Part shown: piece by piece, positions 33,778 to 46,561 of the stretch
Numbering within the stretch: the first letter of the stretch is position 1
Layout of the letters: each line of letters begins with the position of its first letter
Source: Pholiota molesta
Lineage: Eukaryota; Basidiomycota; Agaricomycetes; Agaricales; Strophariaceae
Length of the DNA stretch: 64,000 nucleotides
Reading direction: 5' to 3'
Assembly: GCA_014925825.1 (NCBI GenBank)
Contig: JACGCK010000012.1
Location: forward strand, 434,001 to 498,000
Program-made: the position numbers and the translations under genes
Notes under the pieces: generated by a model
Database searches by the model: none
Told to the model about the DNA's origin: nothing
Seen by the model: only the letters and a program-made list of their open reading frames with translations

Positions 33778-36700
33778 GATGCCCGGCGATGGCGGTCTCA
33801 GAACCCTCATGGCGCGTCAAGAGTGCGTGTTCATATTACCCCTGTTGATTATAGTCTTTCTCAACTTAGCAACGGTCTACAGCACGACCATGTCCTTTTT
33901 ACCAGCAAGGCCGGTGTATGTTCTCTGAGTCATGCAACTTCCTTCATACCGCTTCTTCGACCGTGAATCACGCAGCGAAGACGTCGGATGAGGCTACTGG
34001 TCCTCGCACCCCGCATAACCCACCGCGCGTCGTGATCGACTCGCCTCACTCCGGCTACTCGTCACCTCGATCACCGCGAACGACTTCGTTACTGCTCGCT
34101 TTGGGAGACGTTGTAGCAGATCCTGTTTTCGAAAATGAAGAGGGAATTCGCCTGATTCATCATCATCGACCATTTCGAATGTAGAGCAAGAGACTTGGGC
34201 GGAGAATTTGCCCACTCTTGTCAATGAGCTAGGTTTCGGACGCTTCTCGCAGCCAGACGAAGACTCGTCGGAGCAGCCTTTTGTCAGCTATGAAGACGAC
34301 GACATAGACTCCGATGCAAACTGGACTGCAATTTCTGATTACGAGAATGAAACTATTTCTCAACCGGTTCAAGAATTCTTCGCCGAAAGCACTGATGAGC
34401 CTATGGTAATATGGACGACATTGACACCTCAGCCCTGCTGAACAACCCGTCGCTGTCGATTGGACTACATCTCCTGAACATGATGTTGTTGACTTTAGCT
34501 ACAGGAACTCTATTGCATCCACCTCCGGCCTCCTATCGCCAATAGAATTGTCAACGCTCAACTTTGGGCCTTTTCGCCAGTCAAGCGGTGGCTCTTCTAG
34601 AGATTCCGCATCATTTGATTCAGGATATGCCGAAACATGGAAAACACCATTACCCCTCATTGCATCTCCTCCCCGCAGTCCTTCAGTCAGTTCAACATTT
34701 GACCTTCTATCATCTCCCTTCGGGGCGCATTCAGTCCGGATTTCATCACCTCATTTAGGTGTCTTTATGGCCCGATCACCCGCATCACCTGCAAGAACCA
34801 TTTCGCCTTATGTCGTAGATGAAGTTGAACCTTTGGACCTTGGCCTCGACTCCCCTAGTGAACGCCAAGATCAAACTACACACCTTACGCCTCCGGACAG
34901 CCCTACTAATCCTGCAGTGCCCGCAGAAGATGTCAGCGTTTTAGCCCGGTGGCAGATGACCGGGACTCCGTTGAGGCTTCAGAAGACGATGAATGTGACT
35001 CATATGGACATACGTCTATTTGGGAGCAAGAAAGCGGAGCAACAGCTGTTTTACGGGTGATGATAATGAAGTTGCTGTCCAGCGAGAAGTTAATGATGCC
35101 ATCACAACTGATACCAAGACGCCGACACATTTCCTTTCTTCGGCATTGGACTTCCAGGATGAAGAAGCGGTCGGGCATTCATCGACAATTAATGACGACA
35201 ATCCGCCTTCATTCAGTATCGATGACTAGATGGCAACAACGATGCTTCTAAGCTAGCTGGCTCTCCTTCAACTTCACCTTCACCAGACGACGACACAGCC
35301 TTTCTCGCCTACCTCCGAAGTCCTATGGCTGTCGAATCCACTGAAAATGACACTTTGGATTCTCTTTACAGTTCTTACTCTGCGATTTCCTTCGATAGGA
35401 GCTCAGCCTCTCATTCTACAAATAATATGAATCTTAGTCTGGGACAACCAGATCTTTCGGCCCTGTCGAATTCTTCGACGCCGTTAAGCTCTCTGCGAGA
35501 GCGCGTTTTCACCCCGCCTCCTGTACCAGGACCGTCCGGAACCGTCGCTGCAGATTCACCCAATTCTTCATCTTCACCCATCACATCTATTGATTCCATT
35601 TCCATGGGCCGTAACTCTCCTTTTTCCGATAGACCTCAACACAGCTCACGAAGTGATAGTCCTTCTGGCCAAGATGTTGAGCTTTCTCGCAAAATTCCAT
35701 TTGGTTTTAGGAGCTCATTCGCCTTGGTTTGGCTTTTTTTCTCTATATCTCATGAATTATCATGCTGACAACTTGTGCGAAGGGCCGCGCCAACAAGTCG
35801 ACACTAATGTCCACTCGCAATAGTGGAAGAAGTATACCCGCTTCTCCTTTGCAGACCCATCCAGAGATTCCTGGATCGGAACCCGAGGATTCGGGTTCAA
35901 ATCCACCACCGTCATCTTCCAGTACTGTCTCTCAAGGCTTGAAGCCTCTTCGACTGGTAAGCTTTATTTGATGTGTATTCTTCACTCGTGCTCATATTGT
36001 GAGAAGTCTACTCTCTTTGATGCAAAATATAATTCACGACCTAAGAATCAGTCACGCATGTCTTCCTCGTCTGTTAAATCTGCCAATAGTTCTCGTCTTT
36101 CTGGTACGTCGTCGCTCTATGAAATACGTGCACAGAAATCACGGCTCAGATTGTTCTTCACTCAGGAAATCTCAATCGCACATCTATTTCATCTGCAAGT
36201 GTATCATCTATCCATTCGTTATCTGATAATCGTCTAGTATGCACGTTGACTTTACTTTATATGCAATACACTAACAAACCCTATGTAGTTTTCCCCAACA
36301 CGTTCATCACCTTTGCCTTCGCATATTCGTAATAGTTTATTACCTTCGGAACATTCTCAAACGTCTCCTACATCAACTTTTTCCAGCGGTCTTGCTCATC
36401 TTAATGCCCCTCCTCAATCTGCACCCGTTTCGTCCTGGCGAAGGTCTGTAAACTACTCTCGCCCCTCCAGTCGACTTTCCGAGCCTGTTTATGAACGCGA
36501 GGACGAAGACGACTTTGACGATTATGACACTGGTCGTTTTTCGCGCGACCCTTACGACGAAACCATTCGAAGGTCGCTGCCCGTTGCCCCACATACTGCC
36601 CCCGCCTCTCGTGCTCCTTCGGTACTGCTGCAGCAACCGATATATACCATCGAGACACCAAAACCAACCCTGATGTTCGCTATTGCCAGTGATGATGTTG

Positions 36701-38225
36701 AGCAAGTGCGGCAGGTGCTCGCCAGCGGTGACGCAGGTCCCAACGAAAGCGTCGGACCACAGTCGGCATTAGAGTTCACGCTTACGAACGATAAGCTAAC
36801 GAATAAGCTGGAGATTGTCAAAGCTTTGTTAGCTTACGGCGCGGATCCGGCTGTGGCGAAAAACCTTGAAATCCCTTCATCGAAAGTATCTGCATCTGGT
36901 CAAGAAGATGAAGATACCCAGGACCAGCCGCGACCCTTGATGGAGGAGATGGACGCCGCAACGAGGTTCGTCTGTATTTTGTTTCTTTTGATGAAGATGC
37001 ATTTTCTTAACCACTCATGGGATGATGCAGATACTACCTTGACCGTGCCGACTCCATTCATACGCGGAGGATGTCCGTACTCATCCATCGCTCATTTTTC
37101 CGGCCGTTGACTCGGGTTCGCTACGATCTCATTGGTCAGGACCGAGCTCTCGAACAACTCTTCAGGGTGTTGTCGATGCATTCAAGAGAGCTGGCTGTGT
37201 CGCCAATGGTCGTTATGCTCTGTGGTGCGTTAATCGTGAAGTGATGCAAGGTTCTTACCTCTGATTAACCTTGTTGATATGTGCACAGGACCTAGTGGTC
37301 ACGGAAAGAGCCTGCTAGCACGAAAATGTAAGTCCATTCAACTGATTGGACCATGATGATGATGTTGAAATGATGATCTTTTCCGTTAGTCGGATCTCTA
37401 TTGGAGGTTCCAACACATACTGTGAATATGACAACTCTGCGATCAACACACGACTTATGGGAGTCTCACTCTATGAGTCCATATGAGGTAGGATTTACTT
37501 CAATATTTTGCAATTCTCTTGATTAGTAACACCGAGGCAGACACCGACGACATGTACCTTGGCTGAATTCCTAATGAATAACGAAGGCAAGCGATGTGTT
37601 GTGGTTTTAGACGTAAGTTTTCTTGACTTGAAATCTTGTGGGATACCATGTTGAAAATGTATGGCCTTTCGGAAAAAGGAAATCGAGAAAGTTGAAGATC
37701 CAAAAACTCTTTATTCTTTACTCATGCCCTGGGAATTGGGGCGATGCGCTTTCGAAGCGGTAAACGTCACGTCGATGTTAAGAATGTTATCTGGCTCGGT
37801 ACATCCAACATCGGCCACGAACTGGTTTTTCAGCACCGCGACACGCGGAAGAACGCTGAAGAATTAATGTCAAGGGAGGAGTATGTGGAGCTCATGGCAC
37901 TGCTCAGGCCAAAGGTCTCTGAACGATTAGGGGTACGCATTTCTCACTGGTGTTGTCAGAGGAGAGCGCTCATAGGCATTGGCATATGTCAGACTTCAAT
38001 ATTGTCAAGGATCACGACAGTGCTGCCTTTCGTACCTTTTACGCTGGAGGAAAACGAGCTATATGCTCGGAAACTTTGTATACCCTAGGTGGGGAGTTGG
38101 TACGATCACTGCCTCACGAGGAGGTTCAGAAAGTGATTGATACCGCTCTTGGCCACTACTGTCCGGACGAAGGCGCGAGGTCCTTGCATAGAGCTGTATC
38201 CAATCAACTGGTAGATATCATCTAA
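33778..38225 (+). CDS. ankyrin-AAA+ protein of the CLPB/Skd3 type (frame breaks)
   Basis: Large multi-exon gene. About 700 residues at the N-terminus are Ser/Pro/Thr-rich and look disordered (for example SPRSPRTTSLLLALGDVVAD; SPASPARTISPYVVDEVEPL). They are followed by ankyrin repeats (TLMFAIASDDVEQVRQVLAS; KLEIVKALLAYGADPAVAK) and one AAA+ module: Walker A VMLCGPSGHGKSLLARK, Walker B KRCVVVLDEIEK, and sensor region NVIWLGTSNIGHELVFQHRD. A ClpB-type D2-small domain ends in HYCPDEGARSLHRAVSNQL. Ankyrin plus a single Clp-type AAA+ is the architecture of mitochondrial CLPB/Skd3, a protein disaggregase; the long Ser-rich head is different. Frame breaks occur near 37757 and 38051, with several more in the Ser-rich part. 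The start is uncertain (ATG at 33778, 33811 or 33891). Confidence 0.78.
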
Positions 38226-38645
38226 TCAATTGCGCGCGTACTGTGACAGTGTCAGTTAAGAACTTCGGCCGGTCCATGGAGGTGAAATCAGACTTCTCGG
38301 TGGCCAATTGCAGCAATGTTGACAGTTTCCGCGCTTTAACGTCCGGATGTCAGAAGGTTTGGGTGAACTCTGTGCCATCTAACCGCTCCTTCACTTGCTG
38401 TTCAGCATGTTTATTTCTGATATCGCCGTCGCAACCAGCATGATTGACACCATTTTAGCTGAATGATGTCGATGGATCAATGCAGCTGAAGCGCTGACGA
38501 TCAAACGGGCTATGTTTAGCGTAATCTCCCTCGATCCTATGGTCAAGTTCACCTGGAATGACATGTTATCAACGTTGGACATCTATGAAGGACATATCAA
38601 GATTGATGCAACTTCGGTGCACTATTTCATGCGAGCCAACTGTGG
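38226..38645. other. 0.4 kb intergenic spacer
   Basis: Downstream flank of the ankyrin-AAA+ gene and presumed promoter of the SH3 gene. Its exact boundary is unclear because the start of the SH3 gene is not certain. Confidence 0.4.
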
Positions 38646-40093
38646 TTGACATTCTTCATCCTTGGTCCCCCAGTTGTTGGAAGTTGGTGTTTGTATTCTG
38701 TGGTCGTCGTGCAGAACGTCCCGTCCTGTCATTTTCCGGTTCTTACTGCCTTCTATTCCCCAAATATTTTGACGAATTCTCAATCAACTACGCCTCCGAA
38801 CAACAACGACCATGGATTTTCAGGCGAAACCACCGCATCGGCGCATGATAAAGGTCCAGTGAAGGCACGCTCACCTGCAGACGTCCTACAGCCGCGTCAA
38901 TACGATCCCACTAGCTCCTTCGTGACGCAGACAGTTATGCAGACGGCTGCCGCTAGCTCCACCGTGTGCCAGTCGTGAGCGGGCTTCCTTCATCGACGGC
39001 TGCTTTTGCCGGTGTAGGAGCTTTCCTTGGTCTTATTCTAATTTCCGGTACGTTTGGAATGCATGTAGAAATCAACGGGCTGTCTGAGCTGATCACAATG
39101 ATGTGCAGTGGGCGGCTGCTGCTTTTACCGCCGCAGAAAGCTACGCAGTCAGACAAGAAAGGCCCCTTCGGCTTCCTTCGACCAGTCTGCGTTCGTTGGA
39201 GAAAAGAAAAATCCCTTCACCACAGGCCTTGAACCACCTATCAGAGTCGATCTTACCCCCGCCCTAAAGGCCCGACCCCCTCCTCTGCCTATCGCCCCTT
39301 CAAGCGCCTCCTCCAGCGAAGAAACCGGCAAATCGCAGTCGTCCGGCGCTTTCAGGGTGATCAACAACCCCGACAGGCTGACGACCATGCCCGCGCTGCC
39401 CAAAGCAGCCGCAGAGAAACGCCGCCCGTCGCAGCGCCACAAGGCCTCAGGCTGGAACTCTCCCAACCCCGAAGAGTTTATCGGATCCCCGCCCCCTTCG
39501 TACGACATGGCCAATGGGTTTTCTCCTGGTTCTTGCTCCCGGTTCCAGCGCAATTGCCGCCCCAGAAAGCGAGCGCGAGTCCTACAACCCCGACACCGCC
39601 TGCGCCGCACGTCTCGCACAGCAAGCCTTCGAAGAAGGGCGCGAATCTGCAGTCTCTCGTCGTGCCGCAGCACGATGTGCCTGCGCCCGTGCCGAGTCCT
39701 GCGCGCTCAGAGTCGTTTGCGCACAAGGACATCGCTATCCCCGCGCCGGTCGTTTCAGCTCTGGCCTCCAGCATGCCTTGGAGCAGCAGCAGCAATGAAA
39801 ACACGCCGAAGGGCTCCGGATTCGGATTCGATGCCAAGGGCCCGCGGATGATGACCGTTATCGCTCCGTATACGCCCACTCTCGCAGACGAATTATACGT
39901 CGGCGTGGGAGATACTGTGCGTCTTTTACAAGAGTATCAAGATGGTGGGGCTTCGTGCAATATGTAGGCAAGGGAGACGCCCGAAGGGAGTGGTTCCTCT
40001 GTTTGCCTCCAAGAGCGAAAGAGAGTAGTGCCCGCTGTGTCGCACAAAATCTCTAACAGCTCAGTTTCGAGCTTCACTACAAGCTGGCGCTGA
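38646..40093 (+). CDS. single-pass membrane protein with C-terminal SH3 domain
   Basis: A Ser/Thr-rich, probably extracellular segment (PTSSFVTQTVMQTAAASST) leads into the membrane helix TAAFAGVGAFLGLILIS. A basic cytoplasmic stop-transfer, CCFYRRRKLRSQ, follows. A long Pro/Ser-rich linker then leads to an SH3 domain: MMTVIAPYTPTLADELYVGV, GDTVRLLQEYQDGWGFVQYV, and GVVPLFCLQERKRVVP. The order glycosylatable ectodomain, one helix and C-terminal SH3 matches Fus1/Sho1-like organisation and a family of basidiomycete SH3 membrane proteins. A role in cell fusion, polarity or osmosensing is an inference. An intron of about 60 bp (39047-39108) splits the helix from the basic segment. Single-base losses occur near 38970, 39560, 39945 and 40003. 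The stop is at 40091-40093. The start codon is not resolved. Confidence 0.72.
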
Positions 40094-40530
40094 CTGCCCA
40101 GTTAGTGCTGCTAACGCTTTTTATACGTCAACCCTGTTGAACGCTTAGATTTGGCGAACAAATCGGACTTACCTTTGATTGTGATTGCCCTTCCATCAAG
40201 CCCTTCTCTCCCTGACGGAACCCTATCGCTCATTTAATGTTACTTTGCTGCACCATCCACCTTCCAAGGGCCTCTCACACTCGCTTCTCCTCCTTGAACT
40301 TATCTTTATTATATCCTGAAGATTCGTCGGCTTGGTTTCCGATCTTCGAAGCCCTGGAGGTTCCTGCCACCTAACTATATTACACTGTGTGTAGCGTTGC
40401 TGCTTGCCTTATTATTTATTGTACATTTGTGTTTTGAGAAGTATATCATTGCATTTTGTGTAGACTGCAGGTGAAAGCAAGTAATGAGATTGAGAAGGGG
40501 TAACAAGACTTATTATTAAATGCGATATAA
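40094..40530. other. 0.4 kb between convergent genes
   Basis: 3' flanks of the SH3 gene (+) and PAM17 (-). No coding sequence recognised. Confidence 0.55.
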
Positions 40531-41421
40531 TTATTCTTCTGGAAGAAGAGCTTTACGCCTGTATTTAGACTGATCTCGCAGCCACTGTGAATGTCAGAAG
40601 CGAGTCAGAATGGGCCAGAAGGACATATATGGAGACACTAACCTGCCGATACTGATGTAAGGACCCAATCTTCTCGCCTGAAGTGATGTTTAAGTAATGA
40701 AAAGAGCAGAAGAAAAAATAGCTCCTTACCGTAGTAGTCCGGTACTGGTTGTGTCGGGTTTTGCAGAGACACATCGACACGATTTTTGGCTATACGACGG
40801 AAGAACTCGCGATCCTTCGCATCAATGTGGCTCAGCGCACGGCGGTGCGTGTACCTCCAAATTGCAGTCCAATGTGGGACCAATGAGGGCACCAATACCT
40901 GGGTTGAAGTTGGGATTAATGTATAGTTCTTCCAGCATCCGAAGCTGTACGGCTTACCAGCGCATCCAACAGTACAAAAACCGTAAAAGAAGAATGGGTC
41001 AATACCCTGTAAAGCATATGAGTATAGCTATTGATAGATAGATATATAGCACACACCATGATGGGTTTTAAAGGATCTGTATCCAGGTTTCCAAAATATG
41101 CGGCACCTGCACCGAGACCCAACAGTGCACATGGGACGGTTACAACCTGACGCGTATGCAGACATGAGCACATTTTATATTTTCATTATAGTCAGCGCGC
41201 ACCGTTTGCCACGTCCTTTTGCTCTTCTTAATACGCAGATACTCTGGCCATGAGATGTTCTCGATTGAAGTTTCAGCGGTGGCTTGGGTGGATGTGGCGG
41301 GGGTAGGAGTGGCCTTGGTCGCGGTCGATTTGGCTCTTGCAAAGACCTGGGGTGCTCTCCGTAGAGATAGGGTGGGCTGTCTCGTTGATATGCGGAGACC
41401 TCTTGCAAGACAAGATTCCAT
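40531..41421 (-). CDS. pam17: Pam17, TIM23 presequence-translocase motor subunit
   Basis: Inner mitochondrial membrane protein that organises the import motor with Tim44 and Pam18/16. The start is ATG at 41419-41421. MESCLARGLRISTRQPTLSL is an Arg/Ser-rich presequence with a hydrophilic linker after it. The conserved core reads SWPEYLRIKKSKRTWQT, VVTVPCALLGLGAGAAYFGN and LDTDPLKPIMGIDPFFFYGF. These two hydrophobic segments are followed by the matrix or intermembrane tail RYTHRRALSHIDAKDREFFR and the C-terminus WLRDQSKYRRKALLPEE. There are five short introns, all GT..AG. One probable missing base sits near 40865, in GALIGPTLG. The stop TAA is at 40531-40533. It is divergent from the SNF2 gene, with about 190 bp between the starts. 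Confidence 0.92.
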
Positions 41422-41607
41422 TGAAGCGGATAGAGAACGTTGAGTGCAGAGCAATGGCGAACACGACTCGTCGACATAGGCAATGGTCACGTGGAAAGCT
41501 TAAAGTCGAGAATAGAAAAATGATGGAATGTGTTTATCTTATGTACTGCAGCAGTGCAGCCGGGAGACGCTGGGCGCTAGTTCCCCTCTCATGCCACCCA
41601 CATCCTA

Positions 41608-44600
41608 ATGTCCTCACCGTGGTGCACATCGTGCTGTGGTTCCTGCTTCGTGTCGCCGCCCGCTGCCTCGAGCTCGAATTCGCCTTACGCTCTACGCCAT
41701 CTACTATCCTTAGGAACTATCCTCATTAAACTCCCGGTCGAGATTGAACACCGTATCTGCAACCACACCCACGCTGAAGATGGCTGGCACCATTCATAGG
41801 AACCATGGCTATCCCCCACCTTTCTGACCCTGACGACATCGCATTATGCATAGCATTGGATTACTTGGTGCGCGAACGGTTTATCGCAGCAACATACCGT
41901 AGCAATGCCTTCGGATTTATGGACGTTCGCATTTACCTTATCCCGTATGACCTATCCAATGTCCAGGGAAAGCTCCGCATCCGAAAAGACACTATCTTGA
42001 ACGAAGCAAGGCGTTATTTACGGGATTTATTCCCTAGGATATCACAAGATGTGGATCGGTGGAATGGCCTTAGGCCAACAGATGGAGAAACTATGATATT
42101 ACCACCCTCAAAGGTACGTAGCATCATACAAATTATGAGAAAATCAGTCTCATGTTTTACTTTTCTGCTTAGGATTCTCGAACGCTCGCTGAGATCTATA
42201 GCGATCTCACCTCGCCTCAGGCAGTTCCAATCCCAGGTTACGGCAACATAGCGAGCCGCTTGCTAGATTTTCAGGACGACTTGGATGGTTTTGGGATGCG
42301 GACCACATTATACAGTATCAACGACGGACGGTTGCGGCGCTGCTGCAAAAGGAACTGGATCTCCAAGACGTCCCGATCCTTTGTATATCCAAGTCAACAC
42401 AGTGGACAAGAACCTTTCTTCCTCCAACCCGGTACGATGGAGGTGCTCCAGGAACGCCAATGTCAGCAACTTGCCAAGGAGGCATATTGTGCGAGGAGTT
42501 GGGCACTGGCAAGACCATTATGATCCTCAGTCTAATCATCGCCACGCGAAACCAACTATCATCTCCCGAACCGTCCCTCATCGATGATCGCCCCGTTATG
42601 ACACCCCTGGCTTATCGACACTTCCCGTCTTCGGATTTCGCGTCAGCTAGAAAGAGGCTGGAGATTCCAATGTGGGAATGACGCAAGAAGGCTCTAATGT
42701 CCCTCTCTCGTGGAACTTCTTCTGCATCGCGCTCGGACAGATCCCTTCTGTGATATCCCAGAAACAGCTCACGATATGAACGACGGGTTGCGCATGAAGA
42801 TGTCATCAATAACCTTCCATTGGCCCAGGTAATCCATGCCAATACTCCATTTTATCACCAATATCTCGGAGAACCCCAAACCGTCAACGAGGGCAGCGCA
42901 TCAAACTACCACGGACACCTAGAAAACTCTATCTCACTTCAGCGACCCTTGTCGTCGTACCAGCCAACCTACTCAGTCAGTGGGACCGAGAAATCACGAA
43001 GCATTGTGCCGTGCCCTCCGTGTACTTCTCGTTCGAGAAAAGACGCGTATGCCAAGCGTTCAAAGTCTTGCGACAGATTACGATGTAAGCCACATCTCGA
43101 CCACTATGCATAGACACTAATGTTTATCAAAGATTATCCTGATGAGTTATACAAGTAAGTACGATATTACATTATCAAATCAATTCGATATTGATATCTT
43201 TACAGGACTTACAGCAGAGGATCAAAACCAGGACTTATGAAGCTCCATACCCAGCAACCTTGCGAGTGCCCAGAATTCGATGGATTCCGTGTACCGAATT
43301 GCACCTGCAAGGTCGCGACCGTCTCGCCATTCTTGCAGATCCGATGGAAGCGCCTGGTCATCGACGAAGGACATGTTCATCGACCTCAGCGACAAACTGT
43401 ACCATTCGTCGAATTATTAAGCATCGAACGACGCTGGATTGTTACGGGTACACCACAACAAATCTATTAGGACTATCTTTCGGAAACAAGGCAAACATTG
43501 AACAGGAGCGATGAGCAGCTGGAAGCATCCAGCATCACAGAGGACACCGACATTATCATGAAGTCTCCCACATCATCTTCCTCACATTCATCACCATCTA
43601 TTCCGCCACAATCTGACATTTGCCAGCCGCCTCCACTCGAGATGGGCCGCATCTGGACTAAGGACGACCGGTCGACTTGACAAACTCGGAAGCATGATAT
43701 CGAAATTCTCGCAGTGCCCCAGTTCAATGCCGATCTGAAGCTATACACGACTCGCGTCGTCGATCCACTTCTTCACTCCGCGGTCCTCGTCCTGGAGCAA
43801 TACAAGTTCTGAAGCAGGTGATGGAGATGGTGATGATTCGGCATCGCATTGAGGATGTTGAGCAGGATGTGGTTTTACCGCCTGTCACCCAGGAATCGGT
43901 CCTCCTCGATTTGGATCCTTATGTCATTAAATCGTTCAATGCGCTCCAGGCGAATATCCTTATCAATGCGTTGATTCGCAGAGAACGGATCAGGTATGCT
44001 TCCGTCGTTGTTCCTTTATCAAAAATCTAATGTTCATATCCAGGATTATATGTTCCATGCACACGTAAGGAGATCATATTCATATTTCTCTTCCCCTTTG
44101 ATTCAACATTGAATTTTATGTCTAGAATGCTCACAAGCTTCAGGAGACCATGGAAAACATGTCGCAGTAAGTCATTCTACAGCTTTTTACTCTCGACATT
44201 TGATCTCATTTCCACAGGATACTATTTGGCATGTCAATTGTGATGTGTACTATGCCAAAGAACTGTTACAGAATGCCGAAACACCATTAATCGAGCCATC
44301 GAAAGGAAAATGTCGGAAGAAGATATCAGAGGGCTGCGAGAGGCCTTCAAACACCTGTAAGTTTACACTTTGTGTTTTGAATACCGTATCTCATGTCGGT
44401 CAACAGCCGCATTGCCTATGAAGATCCCTATGGAAATCCTTCCAATTCCACGAAGATGTGGTATACCGTGTATACGACTGAACGAGCGTGTATATCAGGC
44501 ATGGACAAGGACACCTGGCCAGGAACCGAATTCGGATCCCGTCAGAACGGCTTTCTGCACGCTGACCGCCTTTTGAAATGCACAAAATGGTTATCGACAA

Positions 44601-45980
44601 ACCTCTCATCAAGGAAGAGGGTATGGTCGCACGAGCGCAGGCAGTTGTGGAGCAGGATCACATTTTCCGGTTGGAATATGAAGAATCCGAACGCAAGAAG
44701 GGCAAGAGGCGGAGGAAGGCCAAGAAGGGCGACGATTTCTTGTCGTCCGCTTATGGGGGCCAGATGACGGACAATTTGCGAAGAAAGCCTCCGCCGCTGA
44801 AACTCTGGCGAAATGCGAAAGGAGTTGCAGTCACATGGCTAGGATCGAACGGGAGGAAGCTGAAGAATACGGCTCGACACCACCTCCTGGCCCAACTCTG
44901 CTCCCAGATTCGCCTAACAGGCCGTCCAGACTGATTGCTTCCTCATTGCTGGCGAAAATGCGAATTGGATCCTCGGCTTCTAGCAAATTGAACTACATTA
45001 TCAACGAGGTCAGTCTCTTCGGCCTTTCTTTATCGAGTTATTGGCTGACATTTCCTATTTCTTTAGGTTCAGCAATATTCAAAAACCGAAAATTCCTCAT
45101 TTTCTCAGAATCAGCCTGTCTCTAGCACATGTTTCGGAAGCTCTTGAGCTCATCATGTCAAATTCTTGCGATTTACAACCAGGTTACCCCCAGACTCGAG
45201 AGCAGTTGGTCTTGACATTTGAAACGTCTGAAACGTACCGTGTGTTCCTAATGGAACTGAAGCATGGTGCTCGTGGTTGTATGTAATTTCGTGTCAGCCT
45301 AAAAACATTTCTAACTCATATGCACTTTAGGAATTTGGTATCGGCCTCAAGGGTCATTTTTTGCGAGCCTGTATGGCAGGCTGATGTTGAAAGCCAGGCT
45401 ATTAAAGTGAACATCATCCAATTTATGATAATCTACACATCTGATTATAAAATTTACCAGCGAGCACATCGAATCGGTCAAACGCGACCCATCACCGGTA
45501 CGTAGTATAATCTTCACCCTTACATACACTGCTGATAATTTGACCAGTCAAAACACTCGCGATCCGACAAACCGCGGAGGAAAATATGGTGGCGCGACGA
45601 AGGGCTTTGAAGAGCAGCCAGGAGAAGCTTCCGAAGCTACTTGAAGAGGCTGGGATGCGGTACTATATTGCGGTACGTCCTATCTCTCCCGGCGCCATTT
45701 TTTCCGTTCCATAGCGTTAATCGTTGTCCTCTAGAATCCGAAGTTCATCACGCACGAACCTGTTTTAACGCCGACGAACAAGTTTCCACTGGTCGACCTT
45801 CCTCCGGAGCTCCTTCAACCGCGTCCGGGGCGCTTATGTTGAAAATACCCGCCCTTCCAATAACTTCTCCTTCCTCAAGCGAGTGCGAGTCCAGGACCCG
45901 GTCACTGAGATTAGTCCATCTAACATCGAAGAAGGGTTTCTGAAGAAGAGTCGCCGCCTCTCAAGAAAAAGAAGAGCTAG
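41608..45980 (+). CDS. SNF2-family DNA-dependent ATPase (frame breaks)
   Basis: Helicase-like chromatin or repair ATPase. From the N-terminus: [17 protein letters not shown] text and [17 protein letters not shown] (Q-like lead-in). Motif I is [20 protein letters not shown], motif [18 protein letters not shown], and motif [18 protein letters not shown]. The second lobe has [20 protein letters not shown], then [20 protein letters not shown] and [20 protein letters not shown] (motifs V-VI, arginine finger region). A lysine-rich C-terminus ends with LKKKKS at 45980. About ten introns are present. A long insertion lies between motifs III and V (43.5-45 kb). This and the RahRIGQ box place it near the Rad5/Rad16/HLTF branch, but no RING or HIRAN domain is visible. 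Several single-base breaks interrupt the frame, for example near 41795 and 43460. The start at 41608 (MSSPWCTSC) is a guess. Confidence 0.82.
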
Positions 45981-46561
45981 GTCGCGATCCGTTTTGCCAC
46001 TCCATGAGTTTTTCTTCGTGCTTCAGTGTTTCTGTTGCTTCGCATTATTTATTATATCGCACTCACCATAGTTGTCTGTATTTGAGAATTCTTCGTTCTG
46101 TCTTGCTTTGTTGTGTCTTATATATTGTCCTCTCATTTCCTCTTAAGTATGGCAGCTTATGGCTCTAAGCCTTGAAATCAAACATTCCAATGGCAGACAA
46201 GGGCGCCATCCAATAGCATCCAATTTGCATTTCGTTGGAGTCTCCCGTCATGTTATATGGAGTTTGGCACATGGAGCAGTCAAAAATAGTCAAAATCCAA
46301 GGCAATAACCACCGGTTGCAACCCAATATGATATCCTCAGGGCATATATTAACCGGTCGCCGCACATGCGACCTTCTAGCGCGTTTTGTCATGATCAGCT
46401 TGTCTTCGCGGGATGACGGAACGAGACTCTGGCTGGAGCACCTGCGTCCCTAGGCGTCCCTTCTATTCGGGTGTTTAAAACTAGCTCGACACGCTATTCC
46501 AAACTTCACCGCATCTAACCTCTTCAACCCCCTCTTCCAGCTGCTCACTCTCTTTCAACCA
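45981..46561. other. 0.6 kb intergenic spacer
   Basis: 3' flank of the SNF2 gene and promoter of the small secreted protein gene. A TTTAAAA at 46474-46480 may serve as its TATA element, about 82 bp before the ATG. Confidence 0.5.
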
